64,000 nucleotides of DNA from Okeania sp. SIO1I7 (GCA_010672585.1 JAAHGF010000003.1:504719-568718), one strand, 5' to 3'. Shown: positions 47,056-56,884, counted from the stretch's first letter. Translations and numbers: made by a program. Notes: generated from the letters alone by a model not told the origin.

Positions 47056-47113
47056 TTTTTGCAAAGGCATGACAAGGCTTTGAGATTAATTATCCTAGAG
47101 GTTTAACGAAGTC

Positions 47114-47236
47114 ATATCATGTCCGCTTGAATACTTATACTTTGGTGGAAGGAATACAGGGGGAAGAAGGCAGAAGGGTTTCTTCCAATTGTGACTTAAT
47201 TCTATACACGCTCCGATGCTACCGGACATGATATCA
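47114..47236. mobile_element. MITE-like element, family C
   Basis: The ends ATATCATGTCCGCTTGAATA and CTACCGGACATGATATCA are inverted. The interior is AGGGGGAAGAAGGCAGAAG-like. Confidence 0.75.
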
Positions 47237-47561
47237 GAAGTCAGAAGTCAGATAGGGGAGCCGTCGGTAGGGCGAGGTACAGAAGTTGTTTTTGTAACGG
47301 GGATTTGAGCAAGTCTCCAAAAACCCGATCGCCTTAAAAGGCAGGGTTGCGCAACCCAATTATTTTGAGAAAGCTATTTTTATAAGTTTTATGTAATTTT
47401 TTCTGGTTAATACATGACACTTCTCGACACGCTTGTGCAGAAAATATTTTGGAATTAAGTAGAAAGAATGATTTACCATGCTAGAAACCCACGTCAAATG
47501 GCGTGGGATATCCTTAGTAACCTCAAATTTTATATCGCAATAGATAAGTAGGGCGCGGACT

Positions 47562-47695
47562 TATATCATGTCCGCTTGAATAGTTACACTTAGGAGGAAG
47601 GAAGGCAGCGGGAGCTGAGGGCAGCTATGCTGAAGGGAAACAAAGGTTTAAAGGGAGAAAGTTTTTTTTGTCACTAATTATCCGGACATGATATT
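47562..47695. mobile_element. MITE-like element, family C (best-preserved copy)
   Basis: The left end TATATCATGTCCGCTTGAAT mirrors the right end TTATCCGGACATGATATTA. The interior has GGCAGCTATGCTGAAGGGAA and GGGAGAAAGTTTTTTTTGTC. It has no coding capacity. Confidence 0.8.
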
Positions 47696-47789
47696 ATGCT
47701 GATGATGAACTGAATCAGGGAAAATGTTTTTCCCCCAGATGAGCTGTTGCTTTCCGGAGCTGTTGCTTGCTATTTTTTTTGATAAAAAT

Positions 47790-48272
47790 CTAATGGCTTC
47801 CTGCCCATGTCACCCATTTGCGAGAAACACCTAAGTGAGAGCTAGCTGCACTTAATTCTGCTTGATTAACATTTGCTGCTGTCAAATCTGCGCCACTCAT
47901 TTCTACTTCATTCAGGTTTGCTCCAATTAAGTCTGCACCAGTAAGGTTAGTACTGCGCAGATCTGCTCGATTCAAATTAGCTCGTGCTAGCTTTGCTCCT
48001 GTCAAGTCAGCACCAATTAGATTAACATCACTTAAATTCGCACTACGCAAGTCTGCATAACTAAGATCGGCACCAGATAAATTTGCTTGACTTAACTCAG
48101 CTCCACTTAGTGTTGCCCCACTTAAGTCAATCCCACTTAAATCAGCTTGATTTAGATTAATCATACTCAGTTTTACCCCACGCAGATTTGCATTACTGAG
48201 GCAAATTCCTCGGAAATAGCGTTTTCCTATAGAGTAGCGACTCAGGAATTTTTGAGCATCCATATTTTTCAA
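47790..48272 (-). CDS. Pentapeptide-repeat protein
   Basis: The 160-residue product is mostly A(D/N)LxX repeats (about residues 25-140: LSNANLRGVKLSMINLNQAD...), predicted to fold as a right-handed quadrilateral beta-helix. The N-terminal 20 residues (MKNMDAQKFLSRYSIGKRYF) are a short helical cap. ATG at codon 4 is an alternative start. The function of single-domain pentapeptide proteins in cyanobacteria is mostly unknown. It lies between family C elements and has no obvious operon partner. Confidence 0.88.
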   Translation of the reverse strand: MKNMDAQKFLSRYSIGKRYFRGICLSNANLRGVKLSMINLNQADLSGIDLSGATLSGAELSQANLSGADLSYADLRSANLSDVNLIGADLTGAKLARANLNRADLRSTNLTGADLIGANLNEVEMSGADLTAANVNQAELSAASSHLGVSRKWVTWAGSH

Positions 48273-48395
48273 CTCCGTTTGATAAAATTAGTTTTTTAAA
48301 GATTGTTTATGTTTTTATGGTGGCAGAAACATCAAAAAATGTAGCTAAAACTACACAAAAGTTTAAAATTTTATAAATTTGTATGAAGGTCAACT

Positions 48396-48782
48396 TATAT
48401 TATGTGCGGTTGAATAGTTACACTTTGGAGGAGGTAAGGCAGAAGGCAGGAGTCAACCCACCCGCGCGCCCCGAACGTGGAGGCAGGGTCTATTTATTGT
48501 CACCAGAGAAAAAAGGAAGAGGGGGGAGAGGGGGGAGAGGGGGAAGAGGGGGAAGCACAGGAACTCAAAAAAATATAGGGTTGTAAATATTCTCGCTACG
48601 ACAAAGAATTAGCCCAGGGGAGATGGGGAGATTTGTATATTTGCACAATTAAATGTATTTCTGATGAATATTCTCGCTACGACAAAGAATTAGCCCTGCG
48701 ACCGTGGAGGGGAAGGCAGAAGGAAAGAAAAGGTTAGAAGAGAAAAGGTTTTTTTATCACTGATTATTCGGACATGATATAA
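48396..48782. mobile_element. MITE-like element, family C, enlarged by an insert
   Basis: The left end TTATATTATGTGCGGTTGAATAG (degenerate) and the right end TTATTCGGACATGATATAA enclose about 390 bp. The interior includes a GGGGGGAGAGG-type repeat (48515-48560) and two copies of TTCTCGCTACGACAAAGAAT at 48588 and 48668, an 80-bp duplication. Confidence 0.65.
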
Positions 48783-48862
48783 CCCCTCCGGTGGAGGGGC
48801 GCACGGGTGGGTTGACTCCTAAGTAATTAGGATTAATATCATACAAGCGCTTCAGCAATACC

Positions 48863-51800
48863 TTAATTATTAATTATTAATTGTTGAACAGAGGTATTCA
48901 TCAGAGCTTCTAAAATAACTTGTGGCCAGGGAGTTGCTACAGGGTTTCCATCCTGACCTCGACAAACCCATATTGCCTCTTGTTGACCAACGTGAAGTTT
49001 TTTACGTTTACCATCAGGTTCTTGTCGGAAGAATTCAAAATTGAAAACAGCCCCACATTCTGAAATAGATTTTACATAGAGAAGAACAAGAATTTTGTCA
49101 AAGGGCATTGCTTCTTGTAAGAAGTCCATGCGAGTATAGAGACAAATTAATTCTCCTTGAGGATTAGAGACTCGTAAGTATTCGGGGGCAACTGAATACA
49201 GGAACAGGTCTAGAGTTCGCCCTTGCCAGATAAAATAATTACTGTAGTAAACATTGCCGACTAGGTTTGACTCTTCCAGGGTTGTTTGATAAGTTTCTGA
49301 ATACAGTAAATTACCATAAATATTTTCAGAAGGGGATTGGTAAACGATCGCTCCTGCCTCAATATTAGCAAGAGGTGCGGGTAATGCTGGCAAGGAAAAA
49401 GTTTGAGGGTTTCTGAGATCGAGACTAACTGGTTCTTGAGAAGTAAATTGCTTGAGGAATTTTTGGAAATAGGAAGGTAAAGGCACCTGTGCTGGAACCC
49501 CGTAACTCTCTAAATGCACCCATGTAGATTTGACATCTGCAAGGATAATTCTTTCTAGAGATTGGTCTGGTAAGACTTTGCAGAATTCTATATAAGCATC
49601 AAAGGTAGATCCAACTACATTTCCTAACCACACTCTTGCTTGAATGGTGTCGTAGGAGGTAGCTTCTCCTAACACTCGCATACTGACTGCGTTTGTTACC
49701 ATGCCACAATCTCCGGTAAAGAAGTCAGATAACATTTGTGGTGCAATACTTTCCAGGGCAAATTCCCGGATTTTTCCTATCCAACTGAAATATTGGGAAA
49801 AATAGACTTTTCGACTGAGACTGCCACTGTCTTTAAAACTGAGCTGAAATCGTTTTTCGTAAACTACTTGTCCCAGATAGCCTTCTTGGATATGGGAATT
49901 ATTGCCATCATCTGTGAATACTGCTACTTCAGAGTCAGATGAGGATGGAGTTGAAACAAGTTGTTCTTGAGGAACCAAAATGGCAACCATGCGTTCTGGG
50001 TGACGGGTGAGTTTTACAGGTTGGGTAACTACTAAATAATCCCCCTTGGCGATCGTAGCTTTTAATAACACGCTGTCTTGATGATGTTTGACAATTGAGA
50101 ATTCTGGATGAGTTCCATTAAAGGCTTTGCGAACTGCTTCTATTGATGACCAGATACGAGTTCCTGCTCGATCCAGACTGTCACCTTCCTCTGCTAATTC
50201 ATTCAGAATGGCACTGTGTTTAAAACTGAGAAGGGCAACCCAGTTCAGAGGACTACGATGAGTGATTAGTTCAATATCTACACCCTGTGGAGTATAGCCA
50301 ACAGCACTCAGGCAATAGCGATCGCAGTGAGACAAAGACACATGGAGTCCGGCCACGGCAGTACCTACTAATTTTGGTTGTCCTGATGCTAAGGTGGTAA
50401 TTTCAAAGTCTAGGGGATGTTCTGAGGATAACCCTAACTGTGCTTGAATAGCTTTGGCAATGATTGGCTTTTCTTGTTGTCGTCGCTGTTGTTTGGGCAG
50501 AACTTGTAAATTTGGGGCATATCCTAAGGCAACTCCCGGTTGTTTTAATTCCAAAGCTTCAAAAGCAGCCTTTAATTTATCTTGTAGGGTCTTAGCATCT
50601 CGTTGTCCTGGATTTGCTAGTTCTTCAGCGGTGGGATTAGAAAGATTTTCTTCCATAATTCGCACGCGATAATCTGTGAGTTTTTCCAGGATATTCCCTT
50701 GTTGATCGCTCACAAATACTTCACCAATGTATTCCTTACCTTCTTGCTCGATCGACAAAATAGTTACATTTACTATTCTGTCATCTTCCTGAAAATGAGA
50801 ATTTTGGAAAAATTCTATTTTACCTATTGAGATTGGTAAACAAATATATGGGAAAATATTTAACTGTAATGACTGTAGTAAAACATCTCTCAAATAAGGA
50901 TCGCCGAGTAGCATATAGCTTTCCATTTCTGTGCCAAAGCTTTCTTGAACTAGCTCTGTTTCAGAAGTAATGGCGTAGGAACGAAAAACACTCTGGTGTT
51001 GGCTAAGAGAATATATTCCACCTATGCGTTGGAACCGTTCTCCTTGAAATAGCAAGTCTCCATAAAGATCTGTTTGGGGATTAATTGCTAGAGGTTCTCC
51101 TAACTGAAGATTGGTTTTGATACTAGGTTTTATTTCTCCTATAATTAAGGTTGCAGCAAAATAATCTGTTGTAAATTCTGTTTGCTCAGTGCGAATGCTT
51201 ACTTTAACTGCTTTTTCTCCGTTAGCCAAAGCTTCCATAACTTCGGCATGAATTTCAATTTCTATCCCATGAGTTGGGTTAACGACAATAGGGTGATGCA
51301 AAGATAAATTTTCAATCCGGGCAATTTTATTGTGTATTTCCCCAGTAACATAAGCAGTTGCTTGCGCCATTGCTTCTAAACCGAAGACTGTCGGGAACAA
51401 ATAAGACCCTTGCCAGACATGATCTTTAAGGTACAAATCTTGGTCTAGACTGAGATGGGTTCGCACTGTTAACTCAACATGAGGCTCAAAATGAAGCACC
51501 CGTTCGATAAAACGAAATAGATGGGTTTGACCTAATTTAACTGGCGACCAAGTATCAAGACCTCCTAAACGAGCGCTAATAACAACTTGCAAAACTCCAG
51601 GATCGTATTCAAACAACTGAAGAAAACGATCTACTCCTTCCTGGAGTGGAATTGCTTCTATTCCCATTTTTTCTAAAGTTGTGATGCTACCCATCCGCGC
51701 ACCCATCCCTACTTCATCCCAAACGCTGTAAGCTAGGGATAAAATTTGAGTGTGAGGATTTTTAGCTTGAAACTGACGCAGTAAAAGGGTAAGATATTCG

Positions 51801-53815
51801 TTGGCAAAAGCATACCAAGCATTGCCAGGCATTCCTGTGACACCAATAATAGAGCTAAATGCCATCACAAGTTTAGGAGGTGTCGTGGCGAGAGCTTGTA
51901 AAAGATTATAAGCGCCCAAGACTTTTGGGGAAACTTCTTTTTGCGCTGCTTCTAGAGTTACTTGTTCGATACGACGGGGTGTATTTAACCCTGCACCATG
52001 AATGACACCTGTAATCAAACCGAGTTCAGAGGTGATTTTCTGTACTAACTCCACAACAGCTTGGGAATTCGTAATATCGGCAGGATAATACTGACAAATT
52101 AGTTCCTCATCTTGGAAGCATTTTAAGGTTTGCATTACTTCTGGGTTTTCCCTTGGACAGCGACCGACTAAAGCCATTTTGACACCAGTGGTTTTTGCCA
52201 AAGCTAGCGCACATTCAGCAGTAATACCTTTTGCGCCTCCGGTAACAAGAATCACGTCCTCTGCTGACCAAGATAGGGAGCGAGGTTTATAGGTAGCAGG
52301 TTGTTGAAGGCGAGTTTGGGGTACTAAGCGCACTAATTTCTGATCATAGCCTACTATGACGATCGCTTCTGTCGTACCCATTTCTTGGATCACGAGTTCG
52401 ACTGCCTTTGAGTCTTCAATATTTGGAGAGAGATCGACTGCTCGTACTCGACTGTGAGGACGCTCTAAATGAAGACTGCGAGCAAAAGCACCCGCACAAC
52501 ATAATTCAGGAGAAATAGCTGCTCCTTGACTGCCAAAATGTCCGCCACCAAATTGTACATAAGTCAGACAACAATTTGTGTTTGCTGGGGGTAAAGTGGT
52601 AATACTCTTGAGGCGAGCAATCATCTGTGCTAAAGGAAGCATCTTCTGTGATGATGATGTTTTCGGTAAAATAGCTAAGTAGTGAGTAAAACGGCTTGAG
52701 CAATGATTTTCCAAGGAGTTTACTTGGTTATAGGTGATAATTTTCACTTGAGCTTGATGTTGTTGCAGTTTAGCCATGAGCACTTGGGAAAAATGGCGAT
52801 CGCCTTCTTCGGTAACAATCAAAACACGAGCTTGAGACCAATTAGTTTCTACCACCGAAATTTCTTCAGGAACATATTCAATGGCAAAATTGCGTACCCA
52901 GGTGGAATAATTTTCCTGAGTTATCTTTTGAGGTTGGGGAAGAGATTTTTCCTCTGAATGTGAAACTAGCTGGTTTTGCTGAAGTTCTACTACTAGCTCC
53001 CCTAGGGTGGAGTTAGTTAGGGTAGAGGGGTCTATTTTACCGATGACACCAGCTTTTCTCGCAGCTATAGCGATTAAATATGCTGCTTTAATAGAGTCGA
53101 GATTGAGATCATCTAACAGGCGCAAATCTAGACTGAGAGTTTTTTGGGGAAGTCCTGTCTGCTCTTCTACTAAACCTAGGAGTAACGAGGTTAAATCCTG
53201 ATCTGCTTGTGTAGCAGGGGAAAGTGGAGGTATAATTTCACTGTTGTGTTCTATTGATGGTGTAGTCTGAGTTATTCCCCCCATGGTTGAGTGAATGACT
53301 TGGATAATTTCTTTGAGACTAGCGTTAGCTAAACTTGAGGGATCGATGACACCTGCTATGTTGCAAGCTTGGGCAACAGAAGCAATTAATTCACTAGCTT
53401 TGATGGAATCCATATTCAGGTCATCAAGAAGTTTGGCATCAAGGGAAATACTATCTGCTGGATAACCTGTTTGCTCGACAACTAGATCGATCAAAATTGA
53501 CTCTACATCTAAAGTTGGTTCTTGAGATTGAGATACAGATTTTGGGAGCGGAGTAACTTCTTGAGTAACAGGATTTGTCGATTTTACAGGATGCTCCTGG
53601 TTGGCGTTGTGGTTCATAGTAACTTTATTGATAGAAGGCGAAATGTTCTGAGACTGAGACCTATTATCAGCAGTAGTTTGAGTAGGTTTAGTTAGATGAG
53701 GTAAATTTTGAAGATCGGCACAAATGACTTGAGCTAAAAAAGAACCTCGCTGAGAAAAGTAAGTGGAAAGGAGTTTAACCAGATCTTTGTTATTTGAATG
53801 CTTAGAGTAAGACAT
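48863..53815 (-). CDS. Enediyne-type polyketide synthase, second protein: ACP-ACP-KR-DH-PPTase-TE-TE
   Basis: The 1650-residue product carries, in order: a helical motif (10-40), two acyl-carrier domains with DDLNMDSIKAS (S137) and DDLNLDSIKAA (S241), a ketoreductase region (VILVTGGAKGITAECALALA at 521-540; S/Y/N region SSIIGVTGMPGNAWYAF), a dehydratase hot dog (LKDHVWQGSYLFPTVFGLEA, about 796-815), a 4'-phosphopantetheinyl transferase domain (LSHCDRYCLSAV, GVDIE at 1178-1182, WSSIEAVRKAF at 1222), and two thioesterase-like hot-dog domains (about 1312-1450 and 1495-1640). This order after KS-AT is the signature of iterative enediyne or related polyene synthases. TE2 has the enediyne-thioesterase motif NLVGNVYYSNYFIWQGR. 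It follows the KS-AT gene by 27 bp, same strand. Confidence 0.9.
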   Translation of the reverse strand: MSYSKHSNNKDLVKLLSTYFSQRGSFLAQVICADLQNLPHLTKPTQTTADNRSQSQNISPSINKVTMNHNANQEHPVKSTNPVTQEVTPLPKSVSQSQEPTLDVESILIDLVVEQTGYPADSISLDAKLLDDLNMDSIKASELIASVAQACNIAGVIDPSSLANASLKEIIQVIHSTMGGITQTTPSIEHNSEIIPPLSPATQADQDLTSLLLGLVEEQTGLPQKTLSLDLRLLDDLNLDSIKAAYLIAIAARKAGVIGKIDPSTLTNSTLGELVVELQQNQLVSHSEEKSLPQPQKITQENYSTWVRNFAIEYVPEEISVVETNWSQARVLIVTEEGDRHFSQVLMAKLQQHQAQVKIITYNQVNSLENHCSSRFTHYLAILPKTSSSQKMLPLAQMIARLKSITTLPPANTNCCLTYVQFGGGHFGSQGAAISPELCCAGAFARSLHLERPHSRVRAVDLSPNIEDSKAVELVIQEMGTTEAIVIVGYDQKLVRLVPQTRLQQPATYKPRSLSWSAEDVILVTGGAKGITAECALALAKTTGVKMALVGRCPRENPEVMQTLKCFQDEELICQYYPADITNSQAVVELVQKITSELGLITGVIHGAGLNTPRRIEQVTLEAAQKEVSPKVLGAYNLLQALATTPPKLVMAFSSIIGVTGMPGNAWYAFANEYLTLLLRQFQAKNPHTQILSLAYSVWDEVGMGARMGSITTLEKMGIEAIPLQEGVDRFLQLFEYDPGVLQVVISARLGGLDTWSPVKLGQTHLFRFIERVLHFEPHVELTVRTHLSLDQDLYLKDHVWQGSYLFPTVFGLEAMAQATAYVTGEIHNKIARIENLSLHHPIVVNPTHGIEIEIHAEVMEALANGEKAVKVSIRTEQTEFTTDYFAATLIIGEIKPSIKTNLQLGEPLAINPQTDLYGDLLFQGERFQRIGGIYSLSQHQSVFRSYAITSETELVQESFGTEMESYMLLGDPYLRDVLLQSLQLNIFPYICLPISIGKIEFFQNSHFQEDDRIVNVTILSIEQEGKEYIGEVFVSDQQGNILEKLTDYRVRIMEENLSNPTAEELANPGQRDAKTLQDKLKAAFEALELKQPGVALGYAPNLQVLPKQQRRQQEKPIIAKAIQAQLGLSSEHPLDFEITTLASGQPKLVGTAVAGLHVSLSHCDRYCLSAVGYTPQGVDIELITHRSPLNWVALLSFKHSAILNELAEEGDSLDRAGTRIWSSIEAVRKAFNGTHPEFSIVKHHQDSVLLKATIAKGDYLVVTQPVKLTRHPERMVAILVPQEQLVSTPSSSDSEVAVFTDDGNNSHIQEGYLGQVVYEKRFQLSFKDSGSLSRKVYFSQYFSWIGKIREFALESIAPQMLSDFFTGDCGMVTNAVSMRVLGEATSYDTIQARVWLGNVVGSTFDAYIEFCKVLPDQSLERIILADVKSTWVHLESYGVPAQVPLPSYFQKFLKQFTSQEPVSLDLRNPQTFSLPALPAPLANIEAGAIVYQSPSENIYGNLLYSETYQTTLEESNLVGNVYYSNYFIWQGRTLDLFLYSVAPEYLRVSNPQGELICLYTRMDFLQEAMPFDKILVLLYVKSISECGAVFNFEFFRQEPDGKRKKLHVGQQEAIWVCRGQDGNPVATPWPQVILEALMNTSVQQLIINN

Positions 53816-53842
53816 ATAAAAAATATAGATGATTGGTATGTT

Positions 53843-56800
53843 TTACAAGGAGGGAGGAAAGTTTTCGAGATCTGCTCGAATTAAATCTGCTAAAAATGAG
53901 CCTCGTTCGACAAAGTAATTGGATAGGATTTCAGCGATAGCATGATCGTTGAATGGTGTATTTGACTCTAGCTCTTGTTCCCGATCGCCAGATAAAGATA
54001 AGTTCATCGGAGATAGGTATTCTGCGGAAACTGAGAAAGGTCGTTCACAAGGATTATCAATAAATAGCCGTTGTGAGGCGGGGATAAATGGGCGAACTAG
54101 ACGATTTTCGTAAACGGTTGACCAGTTAATTTGACCGCCGTGGGCGAAAAAGCTAGCTAGAACTCGATTAAGGTCTTTTGCTTTTCCTGCCTTAGATTCC
54201 AATGGCAGACATAAAGACGAGTCTGTGATGGCACTTACTAATCCTGAAAGCACCTTACCAGGGCCAACTTCGAGCATAATATCGCATTGAGGAGCGATCG
54301 CCTGAACCAAATCGATAAAATTTACTTGAGCTGTAACTTGACTAGCAAAATGTTCTTTGAGGTTAACTCCAGATTCCATTAACTGACCATTAACACAAGA
54401 AAATAATGGAACGTTAGGTGGTTCAAGTTTTTCAGGGATTGGTGCATTACTGCGCAAATGTTCTGCCGCTTGTGCCATCATTTGGGAATGAAATCCGTTA
54501 GCTACAGCTAACTGCCGAGTTTGAATATTTTGGGTTGCTGCTCGTTTTAGTAAAAGCTCCACACTCGTTTTTTCACCAGAAATTACTGTTTGTACGGGAC
54601 TATTAATGTTGGCAACTGCAAGATAACCAGGAATTCCAGACAAAAGTCGTTGAGCAGTTTGACGATCGCATCCTAAACTTGCCATATTTCCAGCTAGAAT
54701 GGTTTGTGCTGTCATTAATTCTCCTCTCATGGCAGCAAACTTTAGTAATGTTTTTTCGTCATAAGCACCAGCGAGATGAAAAGCAACCAATTCTCCTAGA
54801 CTGTGGCCACCAACAGCAACAGGTTTAATGCCCAGACGTTCTAAATAACGTTTCCAGAGTAAAGAAACAAAACAAATTGCAGTTGGTGCAACCTCAGTCA
54901 GTTCTTGAAACCAGTTCTGTACTTGTTCGGTATTAACTGCACGGTCTAGGGGACGATAAATATACTCACTAATGGGTGAAAATCCAATTTCTTCTAGCCA
55001 GAGATCGCTCTGTTCCAAAAATTCTCGTGCCCAAGAATAGCGTTGTACCAGAGTACGAGCCATGTTTAATCGCTGCGACCCTTGACCGGGAAAGAGAAAA
55101 CCCACACGACTGCGCTTAACTTGATTAGAAAGCCAAATATTTTGTTGCTGAGTAACTCTGATTTCGTTGGGAGCAGGGGGGCGATCGTTGAGCAGTTGCT
55201 CTAACTGTTTTAGAGATTCTAGTAAATCTTTTGGAGTTCCAGCTACTATAGCTACTCGCCAGGGAAACTCTAGATTCACTTGACTAGAGAGTTCTGCTGC
55301 TAGATCGACCAACTCTGCTAAACTAATTCCTTCAGCTTGCTGACTCACTAGCTGAATTCGTTCCAATAGTGCAGCAACCGAAGCGCCACTCAAAACAAAC
55401 ACTTCTGTATCTTGATGAGAAACCAATAAAGCTCTTTCATCCAAGGAAGGTTTTAAAGAAACTGCCGGAGCATCACCTGAAGATATTGTAACATGGGAAT
55501 TAATCCCACCAAACCCCATGGCAGAAACCCCTGCATAAAGAGTTTCTGTCGGATCATAAATTTCTCCTTGTAAAATTGGATAGAGACATTTAGCTACCTC
55601 ATCAAATACAGGATTCGGTTGTTCACAGTTAGCCGTTGGGGGTAAAATTCTTTGATTAACAGCCATGACAGCTTTAATAAATCCACCTATACCAGCAGCA
55701 GCTTTGGTGTGCCCAACGATAGATTTAAAAGAAGTCATACCACAGGAGCGGGGTTTTGCTTCCCCATCAGCACCCATAGCTAAAGCTACCCCTGCCAATT
55801 CTGTGCGATCGCCTACTGGCGTTCCCGTACCATGTCCCTCGATAAAATGAAGTTGCCTTAGACTATATCCTGCTTTTTCATAAGCACGACCCAAAGCTTT
55901 TGCCTGTCCAGTTCTTGAAGGAGCAGTAATACCTCCTTTGCCATCGGACGATATTCCCCAACCATTGATAACAGCATAGATATAGTCTCCTGCTGCACAA
56001 GCATCTTCAAGGCGTTTGAGAACTACAAAACCACAGCCCTCTCCTGGAATAAAACCACTACCACGACGGTCATAAACAGTCATATCTTCAGCTGTCAAAG
56101 CACCTGTTTTGGCAAAACCAATTAGCTCAAAGGTATCCAAACTAATATCAACACCACCAGCTAACGCCATATCTAAATCGCCATTTGCTAAAGAAGTAGC
56201 AGCTGTTGCGATGGCAATTAATGAGGAAGAACAAGCAGCATCTACAGTATATCCTCCTCCATCAAAATTAAAGAAATTGCAAATTCTGCCACCTATGGTA
56301 TTAGAAAGACCTCCAGCTAATGAGTCTTCAGTAATCTTGGGAAAGACAGATTTGTAGAATTGTTCCATAGTTTGGCTCAATTCCTCGATCGCTTGAGGAG
56401 GTAAACCCTTAGCTGTAGCAGCAGCATACAAAACTTTCTTCACAAAAGGCCAGCGCAAACGCATCGTATTAGAGCGAGTGTGTTCTCCTGTTAAGGTATT
56501 GCCTAAAATTACACCAGATTTGTGAGTTGGTACGCTTTCACGTTTGTAACCTGCATTTTCTATAGCTTTCAAAGCAACTTCTAAGGCTAACCAATGAACA
56601 ATATCAGTGGAGGCAACAGTTGATTGAGGAACTCGTCGCTTTACCCAATCAAACTCAAAACCGTCTATAACAGATGCCTGACTACCATAGGTTTGATCGG
56701 GTGCATTCCGATCGCTGTCGTAATAGTCAGACAGAGGTAAGCGTCGATCTGGCATCTGTCTAAATTGGCAACGTCTAGCTAATATATTTTCCCAAAGTGC

Positions 56801-56884
56801 TGATAGTTCATCGGCACCAGGATAATGGCAACCTAATCCAACAACAGCGATCGGGGTTGTTATTCTTGGCGTTTGTAGGCTCAT
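53843..56884 (-). CDS. Enediyne-type polyketide synthase, first protein: KS-AT
   Basis: The 1013-residue product has a beta-ketoacyl synthase (about 10-470; nucleophile C218 in DAACSSSLIA, H351 in EGHGTGT, H392 in VGHTKAA) and an acyltransferase (about 590-890; GHSLGE with S695, GFHS with H799). The stretches VYDRRGSGFIPGEGCGFVVL and GWGISSDGKGGITAPS are the wording I associate with enediyne-type KS domains rather than typical modular PKS. The C-terminal tail (981-1010) repeats the N-terminal motif of the next protein. The unusual feature is the split after AT: canonical enediyne PKSs are single ~1900-residue chains. Start ATG at 56884 fits the family's MSLQTPRITTPIAVVGLG opening. Confidence 0.92.
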   Translation of the reverse strand: MSLQTPRITTPIAVVGLGCHYPGADELSALWENILARRCQFRQMPDRRLPLSDYYDSDRNAPDQTYGSQASVIDGFEFDWVKRRVPQSTVASTDIVHWLALEVALKAIENAGYKRESVPTHKSGVILGNTLTGEHTRSNTMRLRWPFVKKVLYAAATAKGLPPQAIEELSQTMEQFYKSVFPKITEDSLAGGLSNTIGGRICNFFNFDGGGYTVDAACSSSLIAIATAATSLANGDLDMALAGGVDISLDTFELIGFAKTGALTAEDMTVYDRRGSGFIPGEGCGFVVLKRLEDACAAGDYIYAVINGWGISSDGKGGITAPSRTGQAKALGRAYEKAGYSLRQLHFIEGHGTGTPVGDRTELAGVALAMGADGEAKPRSCGMTSFKSIVGHTKAAAGIGGFIKAVMAVNQRILPPTANCEQPNPVFDEVAKCLYPILQGEIYDPTETLYAGVSAMGFGGINSHVTISSGDAPAVSLKPSLDERALLVSHQDTEVFVLSGASVAALLERIQLVSQQAEGISLAELVDLAAELSSQVNLEFPWRVAIVAGTPKDLLESLKQLEQLLNDRPPAPNEIRVTQQQNIWLSNQVKRSRVGFLFPGQGSQRLNMARTLVQRYSWAREFLEQSDLWLEEIGFSPISEYIYRPLDRAVNTEQVQNWFQELTEVAPTAICFVSLLWKRYLERLGIKPVAVGGHSLGELVAFHLAGAYDEKTLLKFAAMRGELMTAQTILAGNMASLGCDRQTAQRLLSGIPGYLAVANINSPVQTVISGEKTSVELLLKRAATQNIQTRQLAVANGFHSQMMAQAAEHLRSNAPIPEKLEPPNVPLFSCVNGQLMESGVNLKEHFASQVTAQVNFIDLVQAIAPQCDIMLEVGPGKVLSGLVSAITDSSLCLPLESKAGKAKDLNRVLASFFAHGGQINWSTVYENRLVRPFIPASQRLFIDNPCERPFSVSAEYLSPMNLSLSGDREQELESNTPFNDHAIAEILSNYFVERGSFLADLIRADLENFPPSL

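Noticed and set aside
48863..56884. Heterocyst glycolipid (hgl) or PUFA synthase cluster
   Set aside because: KS-AT followed by ACP-KR-DH-PPTase and an enediyne-type thioesterase with NLVGNVYYSNYFIWQG points to the enediyne/polyene group; PUFA synthases have many more ACPs and separate subunits, and no hglE/hglC partner genes are here.
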